From: Deltaproteobacteria bacterium
Lineage (GTDB): Bacteria > Myxococcota > Kuafuiibacteriia > Kuafuiibacteriales > Kuafuiibacteriaceae
DNA length: 64,000 nt
Assembly: GCA_020632995.1 (NCBI GenBank)
Contig: JACKEN010000006.1
Coordinates: forward strand, 304,074 to 368,073
Direction of reading: 5' to 3'
The translations under genes and the position numbers were made by a program. Shown piece after piece: positions 29,418 to 37,988 of the stretch (positions within the stretch are counted from its first letter, which is position 1; the number at the start of each line of letters is the position of its first letter). The notes under the pieces are model-generated. The model ran no database searches, was not told where the DNA came from, and saw nothing but the letters and a program-made list of their open reading frames with translations.

Positions 29418-30564
29418 GGACCACCTCCAGGTCGCGGGGGGTGGGCCGGCGGGGGTTGGTCACCAGGCACGCGTCGCGCATCGCGGTGGCCGCGAGATCC
29501 CGGACGTCGGAGGCCTTGACCCCGCGCGCCTCCAGGGCGCCCGAGACCCCGAGCGCCTCGCGCAGCTCGCGGAGGTAGCCCACCAGGGCGCTCCGCACCC
29601 GCGCGCTGCTCTGCCCCCTGACCTCGAGGCCCAGCGTCTCCGCCACCGCGCGGTAGCCGTCCTCGGCCGCGTCGAAGTTGAAGTCCACGACGTGCTCGAG
29701 GAGCAGCGCGTTGCACTCGCCGTGGGGGAGGTCGAGCTTGCCGCCCAGGCTGTGGGCCACCGCGTGCACCGCGCCGAGGCTGGCGTTGGAGAAGGCGAGG
29801 CCAGCCTGGAGGCTGGCGAACATCAGGTCGTCGAGCCGTGTGAGCTCCGGACCGCGCAAGGCTTCTTGCAGACGTTGCCCGAGCAGCCCGATCGCCTTCA
29901 TCGCGTGGAGGTTGGTCAACGCCGAGGCGCCGAGCGAGACCAGGGCCTCGATCGCGTGGGTCAGGGTGTCGAGCGCGGTGCACGCCGCGAGGTAGCGGCT
30001 CATGGTGCTCAGGCAGCGCGGGTCCACCAGGGACACGTCGGGGACCACCGCCTTGCTCACGATGGCGATCTTCCGCTGCTCGGCCCGGTGGGTGATGATC
30101 GCGAACTGCGACACGTCGGCGGAGGAGCCGCAGGTGGTGGGCACGCACACCATGGGGGGCATCGGCTCTGCCACCTCGTCCACCCCCTCGAACTCGAGCA
30201 CCGGGCGACGGTTCGCCGCCACGATGCCGATGCCCTTCGCGCAGTCCATGGGGCTGCCACCCCCCACCGCCACCAGCGCGTCGCACCCGGCGGCCCGGTA
30301 GCGCTCCGCGCCCAGGGCGACCTCCTCGGCCCGAGGGTTGGGGGTGACGGCGGTGAACAGCTCGTGCTCGACCCCCGCGGCGTCGAGGCTGGCCAGGACC
30401 CGGTCGGTCCAGCCGGCCTCCACGACGCCGGGATCCGAGACCACCAGGGCCTTGAGCCCGCCGAGGTTGAGCACCGCCTGGCCAGCCAAGTCGAGGGCGT
30501 TCGCCCCGAAGACGATCTCCGGCGCCACGAACTTGCGGAGCGCCACCACTGCCTTGTCGGTCAT
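29401..30564 (-). CDS. ErcA-like iron-containing alcohol dehydrogenase homologue
   Basis: 387 residues of the type III (iron-dependent) alcohol dehydrogenase fold. The NAD-binding loop is GGGSPMDCAKG, followed by PTTCGSSADVSQFAIIT, and the metal-site His residues lie in TLTHAIEAL and VHAVAHSLGG with a later PHGECNALLL. The start LRKFVAPEIVFG and the segment order match ErcA, which in Pseudomonas is tied to signalling of ethanol oxidation with the kinase ErcS. Here too a soluble PAS kinase gene overlaps its end. I infer a sensory rather than purely metabolic role. A perfect hairpin stands 13 bases upstream of the ATG. Confidence 0.85.
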   Translation of the reverse strand: MTDKAVVALRKFVAPEIVFGANALDLAGQAVLNLGGLKALVVSDPGVVEAGWTDRVLASLDAAGVEHELFTAVTPNPRAEEVALGAERYRAAGCDALVAVGGGSPMDCAKGIGIVAANRRPVLEFEGVDEVAEPMPPMVCVPTTCGSSADVSQFAIITHRAEQRKIAIVSKAVVPDVSLVDPRCLSTMSRYLAACTALDTLTHAIEALVSLGASALTNLHAMKAIGLLGQRLQEALRGPELTRLDDLMFASLQAGLAFSNASLGAVHAVAHSLGGKLDLPHGECNALLLEHVVDFNFDAAEDGYRAVAETLGLEVRGQSSARVRSALVGYLRELREALGVSGALEARGVKASDVRDLAATAMRDACLVTNPRRPTPRDLEVVLELAL

Positions 30565-30576
30565 GTCCCCCCCGGG

Positions 30577-30597
30577 CGGTGAGCATACCGCTCACCG
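30577..30597. promoter_or_regulatory. Inverted repeat upstream of the ErcA-like gene
   Basis: CGGTGAGC and GCTCACCG form perfect 8-bp arms around a 5-base loop, ending 13 bases from the start codon. It could be an operator or a 5' leader hairpin that covers the ribosome site. Confidence 0.4.
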
Positions 30598-30685
30598 TCT
30601 TCCAAGGGTATCGGCGAGGGTCGGGCGAGCATGAGCGGCGGGCGGCCGAGGACCGTGTCGCTCAAGGTATGAGTCAGGAATACAT

Positions 30686-31987
30686 CTACGGCCGGCCGAT
30701 GCAGACGTACTCGAAGCCCATGCTCCGCATGCGGTCGGGGTTGAAGATGTTCCGGCCGTCGAACACGCGGGGGGTCTTCAGGAGCTCCTTGAGGCGCTTG
30801 AAGTCGGGGCGCCGGAACTCGTTCCACTCGGTCACCACCACCAGGGCGTCGGCGCCGGCGAGGGCCTCGTATTGGTCCTCCACGATCTCCACCGCGTCGC
30901 CGAGGATCCCCCTGGCCACCGTGTTGGCCTCGGGATCGCTGGCCTTCACCTTGGCCCCCCGGGCCATGAGCCCGTCGATGATGCGCAGGGCGGGCGCCTC
31001 GCGCATGTCGTCGGTGTTGGGCTTGAAGGCGAGGCCCCAGACCCCGAAGGTGAGGCCGGTGAGGTCGGGCCCGAAGGCCTGGACGATCTTGTCGACCATC
31101 ACCGTCTTCTGGCGATCGTTGACCTCGTCCACCGAGCTGAGGACGTGCAGCTTCATCCCGTTGTCCTCGGCGATCTTGATGAGGGCCGAGACGTCCTTGG
31201 GGAAGCAGCTGCCGCCGTAGCCCACCCCGGGGAACAGGAAGGAGGGCCCCACCCGGGGGTCGCTCCCCACGCCGAGGCGGACCTTGTTCACGTCGGCGCC
31301 CAGGCGCTCACAGAGGGCGGCGATCTCGTTCATGAACGAGATGCGGGTGGCCAGCATGCAGTTGGAGACGTACTTCGTCATCTCCGCGCTGGGGGTGTCC
31401 ATGAAGATCATCCGGTTCGAGGTCCGGTTGAAGGGGGCGTACAGGTCGGTCATCACGTCCCGCGCGACCTCGCTGTCGGTGCCCACCACGATGCGGTCCG
31501 GCTTCATGAAGTCGTCGACCGCGGCGCCCTCCTTCATGAACTCGGGGTTGGAGACCACGTCCACCGGGATGTCGGTCTCTTCGGCGAGGATGCCCCGCAC
31601 GATCTGCGCGGTCCCCACCGGCACCGTGCTCTTGTTGACCACGATGCAAGGCCCCTTGACGGCCTGCCCGATCTCGCGCGCCACCGCCTTCACGGCGGAG
31701 ATGTCGGCGCGACCGTCGGCCCCCTCGGGGGTGCCGACCGCGATGAAGATCACCTCGGCCTTGGCCACGTTGGCCGCCAGCTCGGTGGAGAAGCGCAGGC
31801 GCTTCTTGCCGACGTTGTGCGCGATCATCTCCTTGAGGCGGGGCTCATAGATCGGCACGCCGCCCGACTCGAGGATGCGGATCTTCTCGACGTCGCGATC
31901 GATGCACACCACGTTGTGCCCCATCTCGGCGAAGCAGGTGCCTGCGACGAGGCCGACGTAACCGGTTCCGATGACTGCCAAATCCAT
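30686..31987 (-). CDS. ugd: UDP-glucose 6-dehydrogenase
   Basis: 433 residues. The NAD-binding motif GTGYVGLVAG opens the protein, the central helix carries the family lysine region (NPEFMKEGAAVDDF), the catalytic Cys is in GYGGSCFPKD near residue 260, and FGVWGLAFKPNTDDMREAP marks the C-terminal UDP-binding domain. It oxidises UDP-glucose to UDP-glucuronate for polysaccharide or lipid-linked sugar synthesis in the cytoplasm. The start at ATG 31987 has GAGGAAGGA upstream. The membrane protein gene directly upstream (28 bases away) suggests a shared envelope function. Confidence 0.93.
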   Translation of the reverse strand: MDLAVIGTGYVGLVAGTCFAEMGHNVVCIDRDVEKIRILESGGVPIYEPRLKEMIAHNVGKKRLRFSTELAANVAKAEVIFIAVGTPEGADGRADISAVKAVAREIGQAVKGPCIVVNKSTVPVGTAQIVRGILAEETDIPVDVVSNPEFMKEGAAVDDFMKPDRIVVGTDSEVARDVMTDLYAPFNRTSNRMIFMDTPSAEMTKYVSNCMLATRISFMNEIAALCERLGADVNKVRLGVGSDPRVGPSFLFPGVGYGGSCFPKDVSALIKIAEDNGMKLHVLSSVDEVNDRQKTVMVDKIVQAFGPDLTGLTFGVWGLAFKPNTDDMREAPALRIIDGLMARGAKVKASDPEANTVARGILGDAVEIVEDQYEALAGADALVVVTEWNEFRRPDFKRLKELLKTPRVFDGRNIFNPDRMRSMGFEYVCIGRP

Positions 31988-32015
31988 GGTTGTCGAACAA
32001 TCCTTCCTCAGGGCC

Positions 32016-33029
32016 TCAAGGGGTGGAGGCCGGACAGGGCTCCGCCGCGCTGGGGGCCCGGGCCGCGGCCCGAAGCTCGCCCAACCGGAGCCCGCTCTTC
32101 CACGCGAAGGCAAGCCCCAAGAGCGTGCCCGGAACGTAGTGGATCAAGTGCAAGGTGACCGCGTAGGCCAGGCCTTCGTCGCCCGCCACGCCATAGAGCG
32201 CCAGGGCCTGCACCACCACCGTCTCGAACACGCCGAGGAAGCCGGGGGCGCTCGGCGCCACGAGGCCCAGGGTGAGCAGGCACATGGTGAGGACCAGGCC
32301 CAACAGCGGCAGGTCGAGGCCGAAGGCCCGGGCCACCAGGACGTAGACCACCACCTCGATCGACCAGACCACCACCGACAGGGCCACCACCTTCGCGGTC
32401 TGGGCCGGGCTCTTCAGGGCGTGCAGGCCGCGTCCCAGGCGCTCCACCAGGCCGCACAGGCGCTCGGCGAGCGCGCCCCGCCCCAGGAGGCGGTGCAGGA
32501 TGGCCAGCATCGGCGCTTCGAAGAACGCGGCGATCGCGCACGCGGCGAGGGCGCCGACGAAGACGAGCGCCGCGAGGTAAGCCACCGGCTTGATCCAGGC
32601 CCCGTCCGGCGGCGCGACCCAGAGCACCGCGTTCAGGAAGGCGACCACGATGATGCCGTCGAAGATGCGCTCCAGCATCACGCTCGAGAAGGTGCCGGCG
32701 GCGGGGATGCTCCGGCGCCGCGAGAGCACGTAGGCCCGCGCCACGTCGCCGAGCCGCGCCGGGAGCACGTTGTTGGCCATGAAGCCCACCACGAAGACCT
32801 CGGCCGCGGTGGACCAGGAGACCGGGGCGAGGGGGGACAGCAGGATCGACCAGCGCACCCCGCGCAGGGCGAAGAGCGCGCAGTAGACGACGGTGGCGAC
32901 GGCGAGCCAGCCGAGGTCGGCCACCTTCAGGGCGGCGGCGGCGGCGGTGAGGTCGAAGCGGGTGGCGATCCACGCAAGGAGGCCTGCAGACAGGAGCAGG
33001 CCCAGCCACGTGACGATGCGCCCCTTCAC
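32016..33029 (-). CDS. Lysylphosphatidylglycerol synthase TM region/UPF0104-type flippase-like membrane protein
   Basis: 337 residues, seven to eight membrane segments. Typical motifs are ALRGVRWSILLSPLAPVSW, VVGFMANNVLPARLGDVARAY (the conserved N-x-x-P-A-R-x-G-D-x-x-R-A stretch of the family) and PSAPGFLGVFETV. The family includes the integral-membrane part of MprF without its catalytic domain; several members are thought to move or modify lipid-linked molecules. Substrate unknown. It lies between RimO (7 bases upstream) and UDP-glucose dehydrogenase. Confidence 0.87.
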   Translation of the reverse strand: MKGRIVTWLGLLLSAGLLAWIATRFDLTAAAAALKVADLGWLAVATVVYCALFALRGVRWSILLSPLAPVSWSTAAEVFVVGFMANNVLPARLGDVARAYVLSRRRSIPAAGTFSSVMLERIFDGIIVVAFLNAVLWVAPPDGAWIKPVAYLAALVFVGALAACAIAAFFEAPMLAILHRLLGRGALAERLCGLVERLGRGLHALKSPAQTAKVVALSVVVWSIEVVVYVLVARAFGLDLPLLGLVLTMCLLTLGLVAPSAPGFLGVFETVVVQALALYGVAGDEGLAYAVTLHLIHYVPGTLLGLAFAWKSGLRLGELRAAARAPSAAEPCPASTP

Positions 33030-33036
33030 TCGACCC

Positions 33037-34509
33037 TCAGGAGATGACCCGCAGCGCGCGGCGGCCCGCGGTGAGGGGGGCGGAGACGCCGGGCAGGAAG
33101 CCTCGCGCCTCCATCCGGGCGTGCTCGGGGCGGGGCGGGGCGGGGGCGACCACCTTCGTGATGTGCCCGACCATGTCGTAGTCGAAGGCCTCGGTGATCT
33201 CGACCTCCACCAGGTCGCCGGCCCGGGCCTGGCCGTCGTTGATGTAGACGGTGCCGTCGATCTCCGCCGCCTGGCCCTTGTGGCGGGCGGCGAGGAGCAG
33301 CTCGGTCTCCTCGGAGGGGCCGTCGACGAGCACCTCGAGGCGCTGGCCCACGTAGGCTTGCATGCGCTCGGCCGACTTCTCCTTGAGCAGACCCATCAGG
33401 CGGTCGTGGCGCTCCGCGATCACCTCGGCCGGCACCTGGCCGTCCATGTCATAGGAGGGGGTGCCGTCCTCGTGCGAGTAGCGGAAGACGCCGACCCGCT
33501 CGAACGACTCCGCCGCCACGTAGTCGTAGAGCTCCTGGAAGTCGGCCTCGGTCTCGCCCGGGAAGCCCACGATGAACGAGGTGCGCAGGGTGATGCCGGG
33601 GACCGCGGCGCGAATGTCGGCGAGGAGCTTCTCGATGGACTTCCTCGGCTTGCCCCGGGCCATCCGCTTCAGGATGGGGTCCGAGATGTGCTGCAGCGGC
33701 ATGTCGAGGTAGGGCAGGACCTTCTTGCCCGCCCCCATCGCGGCCAGGAGCTTCTTCGAGAAGTGGCGCGGGTAGGCGTAGTGCAGGCGGATCCAGCGGA
33801 TCCCGTCGACCCCCTCGAGCGCCTCGAGGAGGTCGGCCAGCTCAGGGCGGCCGGGCAGGTCGTAGCCGTAGCCGGTGAGGTCCTGGGCCACCAGGTTCAG
33901 CTCCACCACGCCGCGCGCGGCGAGGGTCTCGGCCTCGAGGACGATGTCCTCGATGGTGCGGCTGCGCTGGGTGCCCCGGAGCTTGGGGATGATGCAGAAG
34001 GTGCACTTCTGATCGCACCCCTCGGACACCTTCACGTAGGCCGCGTGGGGCAGGAACGTGTTCACCCGGGGGCTGGTGGCCTGGTGGATGAAGGTCGGGT
34101 CCTTGACCTGTACGGGGCGGCCCGCCGCGGCGAGATCCTGGATGGCGTCGCGGGCGACCTGGGCCACGGTGTCGTACTCGCCGTTGCCGAGCAGGGCGTC
34201 GATCTCCGGGATGCCCTCGGCCAGCTCCTTGGGGTAGCGCTGCACCAGGCACCCGGTGACGATCAGCTTCTTGGCGGTGCCGTCGGCCCGGTGGCGCGCC
34301 ATCTCCATGATGACGTCCAGGGACTCCTTCTTGGCATCTTCGATGAAGCCGCAGGTGTTCACCACGATGACGTCGGCCTCGGCCGGGTCTTGGGTGAACC
34401 CCATCTCGGCGTCCATCAGCTGGCCGAGCATGAGCTCGGAATCCACCCGGTTCTTGGGACAGCCCAGGGAGACGAAGTGGACCAGGGGGGTGCTCACGCC
34501 GGCGCGCAC
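33037..34509 (-). CDS. rimO: Ribosomal protein S12 methylthiotransferase RimO
   Basis: 490 residues. Domains in order: UPF0004 (start VHFVSLGCPKNRVDSELM, with further Cys in VNTCGFIEDAKKES and TGCLVQRY), radical SAM (CDQKCTFC, the C-x3-C-x2-C cluster motif, then IPKLRGTQRSR) and a C-terminal TRAM domain. RimO adds a methylthio group to Asp88 of ribosomal protein S12; LGCPKNRVDSE is the RimO-type signature that separates it from MiaB. GTG 34509 is used; GTG 34497 is a shorter option. The C-terminal ~35 residues are an unusual Pro/Arg-rich tail. Confidence 0.93.
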   Translation of the reverse strand: MRAGVSTPLVHFVSLGCPKNRVDSELMLGQLMDAEMGFTQDPAEADVIVVNTCGFIEDAKKESLDVIMEMARHRADGTAKKLIVTGCLVQRYPKELAEGIPEIDALLGNGEYDTVAQVARDAIQDLAAAGRPVQVKDPTFIHQATSPRVNTFLPHAAYVKVSEGCDQKCTFCIIPKLRGTQRSRTIEDIVLEAETLAARGVVELNLVAQDLTGYGYDLPGRPELADLLEALEGVDGIRWIRLHYAYPRHFSKKLLAAMGAGKKVLPYLDMPLQHISDPILKRMARGKPRKSIEKLLADIRAAVPGITLRTSFIVGFPGETEADFQELYDYVAAESFERVGVFRYSHEDGTPSYDMDGQVPAEVIAERHDRLMGLLKEKSAERMQAYVGQRLEVLVDGPSEETELLLAARHKGQAAEIDGTVYINDGQARAGDLVEVEITEAFDYDMVGHITKVVAPAPPRPEHARMEARGFLPGVSAPLTAGRRALRVIS

Positions 34510-34656
34510 GGTACCGATGGGTCCTCTACCCGTCCAATGTAAAAGCGGGCGCCCGTGGATACCCTCAACATGGCCCCGAGACGTCTTATGTTGACGCTGC
34601 CTTGGCCCGCGGGACCGGAGCGGCCGATCTTCCTCGCCCGGCTCCTCGGGCCAAGC

Positions 34657-34662
34657 TAGGGT
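34657..34662 (+). promoter_or_regulatory. Possible -10 box of the proline dehydrogenase gene
   Basis: TAGGGT ends 7 bases before ATG 34670. It belongs to the set of TAGNNT boxes lying very near start codons. Confidence 0.3.
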
Positions 34663-34669
34663 GCCCGCG

Positions 34670-35581
34670 ATGTTGGCGCACCTCGTGCCGGCCCCGTTGG
34701 TTCGTATCTTCGCCCGCCCCTACGTGGCGGGGGGCGAGATGCAGGCGGCGTTGGACACCGCGGGGGCGCTGTTGGCCGAGCGCCGTGTGGTGAGCACCCT
34801 CGACGTCCTCGGCGAGGACGTGAAGCGCCCCGAGCAGGTGCTGCACAACGAGGCCACGTACACCCGCCTCATCCGGGCGGTGGCCGAGGACCCGCGCTTC
34901 GCGAAGAAGGCGGAGCGCCCGACGGTGAGCCTCAAGCCCTCCGCCTTCAGCATCGAGGCCGACAAGAAGAAGGCCTTCGAGCCGATCCGGCGGATCGTGG
35001 AGCGGGCCCAGGCCCACGACGTCGCGATCACCGTCGACATGGAGGACCACCGCTGGACCGACGTGACCCTGGAGCAGTCGGTGGCCCTGTTCGAGGAGGG
35101 CTTCGACGTGGGCACGGTGATGCAGACGCGCCTGCACCGCACCGAGGCGGATCTTCAACGCATCCCGCCCAAGATGCGGATCCGGATGGTCATCGGCATC
35201 TACCCCGAGCCGGCGGAGGTCGCGATCACCGACAAGGCGGCGATGAAGACGCGCATGCTCGCGTACAGCGAGGCGCTGATGGCGCGCGGGGTCTACGTCG
35301 AGTTCGCCACCCACGACGACGCGTGCGTGGAGTCCTTCGTGCGCGACGTGGCGACGAAGTACCCCGACCTCTCCGAGGTCCAGATGCTCCTCGGGGTGCC
35401 GCGGACCGCGCTCCAGGGCCGGGTGATGGAGGGCGCGATCGGTGCGGCGCTGCCGGTCCGGCTCTACGTGCCGTTCGCGCTCGGCTGGGACGACGCGACC
35501 GCCTACCTGCGGCGGCGGATGGCGGAGAGCCCGAGCATGGCGTTGCTGGTGCTTCGGAACCTGCTCCGGCGTGAGCGCTGA
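34670..35581 (+). CDS. Proline dehydrogenase family protein
   Basis: 303 residues of the monofunctional proline dehydrogenase (PutA N-terminal) barrel. Recognisable elements are VSLKPSAFSIE, the ITVDMEDHRWTD strand, VGTVMQTRLHRTEADL, and the C-terminal RLYVPFALGWDDATAYLRRRMAE, the substrate-binding YLxRR-type motif of the family. It oxidises proline to pyrroline-5-carboxylate with FAD and feeds electrons to the membrane. GTG 34661 is an alternative start. It is divergent from rimO. Confidence 0.87.
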   Translation: MLAHLVPAPLVRIFARPYVAGGEMQAALDTAGALLAERRVVSTLDVLGEDVKRPEQVLHNEATYTRLIRAVAEDPRFAKKAERPTVSLKPSAFSIEADKKKAFEPIRRIVERAQAHDVAITVDMEDHRWTDVTLEQSVALFEEGFDVGTVMQTRLHRTEADLQRIPPKMRIRMVIGIYPEPAEVAITDKAAMKTRMLAYSEALMARGVYVEFATHDDACVESFVRDVATKYPDLSEVQMLLGVPRTALQGRVMEGAIGAALPVRLYVPFALGWDDATAYLRRRMAESPSMALLVLRNLLRRER

Positions 35582-35645
35582 GCGCCGCGGTGTCGCGTTG
35601 GATTCACGGGACACCCGCGCCGGAGTGTGCTGATCTGGCGTCGCC

Positions 35646-37907
35646 ATGAGCGACGACTCCGAGACCCAGACGCTGCCCACGGTGGACGTCGCCCCCGCGT
35701 CGGTGGCGGTGCTCACCAGCGGCGGCGACGCCCCCGGGATGAACGCGGCCCTGCGCGCGGTGGTGCGGGCCGGGATCAACTTCAAGGCCCGCATGTTCGC
35801 GGTGATCGACGGCTACCAGGGCCTGGTCGAGGGCAAGGACTTCATCCGGCCCATGGAGTGGAACTCGGTGGGCGGCATCCTCCAGCAGGGGGGCACCGCG
35901 ATCGGCTCCGCCCGCGCCCAGGCCTTCCGCACCCCGGAGGGGCGCAAGCAGGCCGCGCTGAACCTCCTCGAGCGCGGCATCGACACCCTGGTGGTGATCG
36001 GCGGCGACGGCTCCCTCACCGGGGCGAACGTGTTCCGCTCGGAGTGGTCCGAGATCCTGCAGGCTCTCCTGCAAGAGGGGCGCATCGCGGAGCACGTGCT
36101 CGAGCGCCACGCCCACCTGAAGGTGGTGGGGCTGGTGGGCTCCATCGACAACGACATGGTGGGCACCGACGTGACGATCGGCGCCGACACCGCGCTCCAC
36201 CGGATCGTGGAGGCGGTCGACGCGATCGCGAGCACCGCGGCCAGCCACCACCGCACCTTCGTGGTCGAGGTCATGGGCCGCAACTGCGGCTACCTCGCGC
36301 TGATGTCGGGCGTGGCCACCGGCGCCAACTGGGTGCTGATCCCCGAGAACCCCCCGGACGTCGACGACTGGGAGGACGCGATGTGCCAGGCCCTGATGGC
36401 GGGGCGCGGGGCGGGGCGGCGCCACAGCATCGTCATCGTGGCCGAGGGCGCGCGGGACCGGGCCGGCAACACCATCACCGCCCAGCACGTGAAGGAGGCG
36501 ATCGAGTCCCGGCTCGGGGCCGACACCCGCCTGACCATCTTGGGCCACGTGCAGCGCGGCGGGGCGCCCAGCGCCTTCGACCGGTACCTCGCCACCATCC
36601 AGGGCTACGAGGCCGCGCGCTACGCGGTGGAGGAGCCCGCGGACGCGCCGCCGGTGCTGATCGGCCTGCGCCGCAACCGCCTCACCCGAGTGCCGCTCAT
36701 GGAGTGCGTGGACCGCACCCGGAGCGTGGCCGGGCTCCTCGACGCGCACCGCTACGCCGAGGCGATGGAGCTGCGAGGCGGGAGCTTCACCGAGTACTGG
36801 AACGCGCTGCACACCCTGCTCGCGGCGAAGCCCAAGGAGGCCCACACCGAGGGGCGGCGGCGGCGCATCGCGATCCTGCATGCAGGCGGGCCTGCACCCG
36901 GGATGAACACCGCGGTGCGGGCTGCGGTGCGCCTGGGCATCGACGCCGGCTTCACCATGCTCGGGGTCGAGAACGGCTTCCAGGGCCTCCTCGACGGACA
37001 CGTTCGCGAGCTGTCGTGGATGACGGTGCACGGCTGGGTGTCCCGGGGCGGGGCGGAGCTGGGGGTGAGCCGCAAGCGCCCCGAGGGCGATGAGCTCCGG
37101 GTGCTGGCCGAGCGCATCGTCGAGCACGGGATCGACGGCATCCTCATGATCGGCGGGCTCACCGGCTACGAGATCGTGCACAAGCTCCTGATGCAGCGGC
37201 AGAACGACGCGCGGCTGAACGTGGCCATGGTGTGTCTGCCGGCGAGCATCAACAACGACGCGCCCGGCACCGAGCACTGCGTGGGGGCGGACACCGCGCT
37301 GAACTCGATCGTCAGCGACGTCGACAAGATCAAGCAGTCCGCGGTGGCGTCGCACCGGGCCTTCATCGTCGAGGTCATGGGCCGGCGCTGCGGCTACCTC
37401 GCCTTGATGTCGGGCATGGCCACCGGGGCGGAGCGGGTCTACCTGCCCGAGGAGGGCATCACCCTCGACTCCCTCAACCGGGACGTGCAGCGCCTGATCG
37501 AGGAGTTCGGGCACGGCAAGCGCCTCGGCCTCATCATCCGGAACGAGCAGGCCGAGACCTTCTACACCACCGACTTCATCGCGCGGCTCTTCGACAAGGA
37601 GGGCGGCGACCTGTTCGACGTCCGCACCGCGATCCTCGGCCACGTGCAGCAGGGCGGGAACCCGACCCCCTACGACCGGAACCAGGCCACCCGCCTCGCG
37701 GGGCGGGCGATCGCGTTCTTCGCCGAGCACCTCGACGAGACCGCGAGGCCGGTGACCGCGGTCGGAATCGAAGGGGGGCGTGTGCACTTCACCGACATGG
37801 CCTACTTCCCCGACCTGATGGACATGAAGGCGCGGCGCCCCAAGAAGCAGTGGTGGATGGAGCTGCAAGCCATCATGCGGGCCATCTCGGAGGAGCCCGC
37901 GGGCTGA
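35646..37907 (+). CDS. Double-length (tandem-domain) 6-phosphofructokinase
   Basis: 753 residues, about twice the bacterial PfkA length, with two complete PFK folds. The N-terminal half has an intact active site: GGDGS (119-123), which indicates ATP rather than pyrophosphate, and SIDND (166-170) with catalytic Asp168. The C-terminal half has a changed site: GGLTG (503-507) in place of GGDGS and SINND (534-538) with Asn536 in place of the catalytic Asp. That is the eukaryotic pattern, in which the second half is regulatory. It catalyses the committed step of glycolysis in the cytoplasm, probably under allosteric control by the C-terminal half (inference). TGATCT lies 9 bases before the ATG. 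Confidence 0.9.
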   Translation: MSDDSETQTLPTVDVAPASVAVLTSGGDAPGMNAALRAVVRAGINFKARMFAVIDGYQGLVEGKDFIRPMEWNSVGGILQQGGTAIGSARAQAFRTPEGRKQAALNLLERGIDTLVVIGGDGSLTGANVFRSEWSEILQALLQEGRIAEHVLERHAHLKVVGLVGSIDNDMVGTDVTIGADTALHRIVEAVDAIASTAASHHRTFVVEVMGRNCGYLALMSGVATGANWVLIPENPPDVDDWEDAMCQALMAGRGAGRRHSIVIVAEGARDRAGNTITAQHVKEAIESRLGADTRLTILGHVQRGGAPSAFDRYLATIQGYEAARYAVEEPADAPPVLIGLRRNRLTRVPLMECVDRTRSVAGLLDAHRYAEAMELRGGSFTEYWNALHTLLAAKPKEAHTEGRRRRIAILHAGGPAPGMNTAVRAAVRLGIDAGFTMLGVENGFQGLLDGHVRELSWMTVHGWVSRGGAELGVSRKRPEGDELRVLAERIVEHGIDGILMIGGLTGYEIVHKLLMQRQNDARLNVAMVCLPASINNDAPGTEHCVGADTALNSIVSDVDKIKQSAVASHRAFIVEVMGRRCGYLALMSGMATGAERVYLPEEGITLDSLNRDVQRLIEEFGHGKRLGLIIRNEQAETFYTTDFIARLFDKEGGDLFDVRTAILGHVQQGGNPTPYDRNQATRLAGRAIAFFAEHLDETARPVTAVGIEGGRVHFTDMAYFPDLMDMKARRPKKQWWMELQAIMRAISEEPAG

Positions 37908-37920
37908 GCGAGCGGGGCTG

Positions 37921-37942
37921 CGTCACCCAAACGGGGGATGAC
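37921..37942. promoter_or_regulatory. Imperfect palindrome of the TCACCCAAAYG set, copy 1
   Basis: GTCACCC...GGGATGAC around CCCAAACGG, centred 58 bases before the ATG of the first lipoprotein gene. The related perfect palindrome at 39288-39307 has almost the same position before the second paralogue. Confidence 0.4.
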
Positions 37943-37972
37943 TTGGGCGGTCCCGCGTTGGGCTCAGTGGTG

Positions 37973-37978
37973 TAAACT
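37973..37978 (+). promoter_or_regulatory. Possible -10 box of lipoprotein gene 1
   Basis: TAAACT ends 10 bases before ATG 37989; it would give a leader of only a few bases. Confidence 0.3.
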
Positions 37979-37988
37979 CGGGGGCACG

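Noticed and set aside
31931..31942. GCAGG-TG-CCTGC as a copy of the dispersed palindrome
   Set aside because: The spacer is two bases, not four; left out of the count, as were similar shortened forms near 16087 and 57966.
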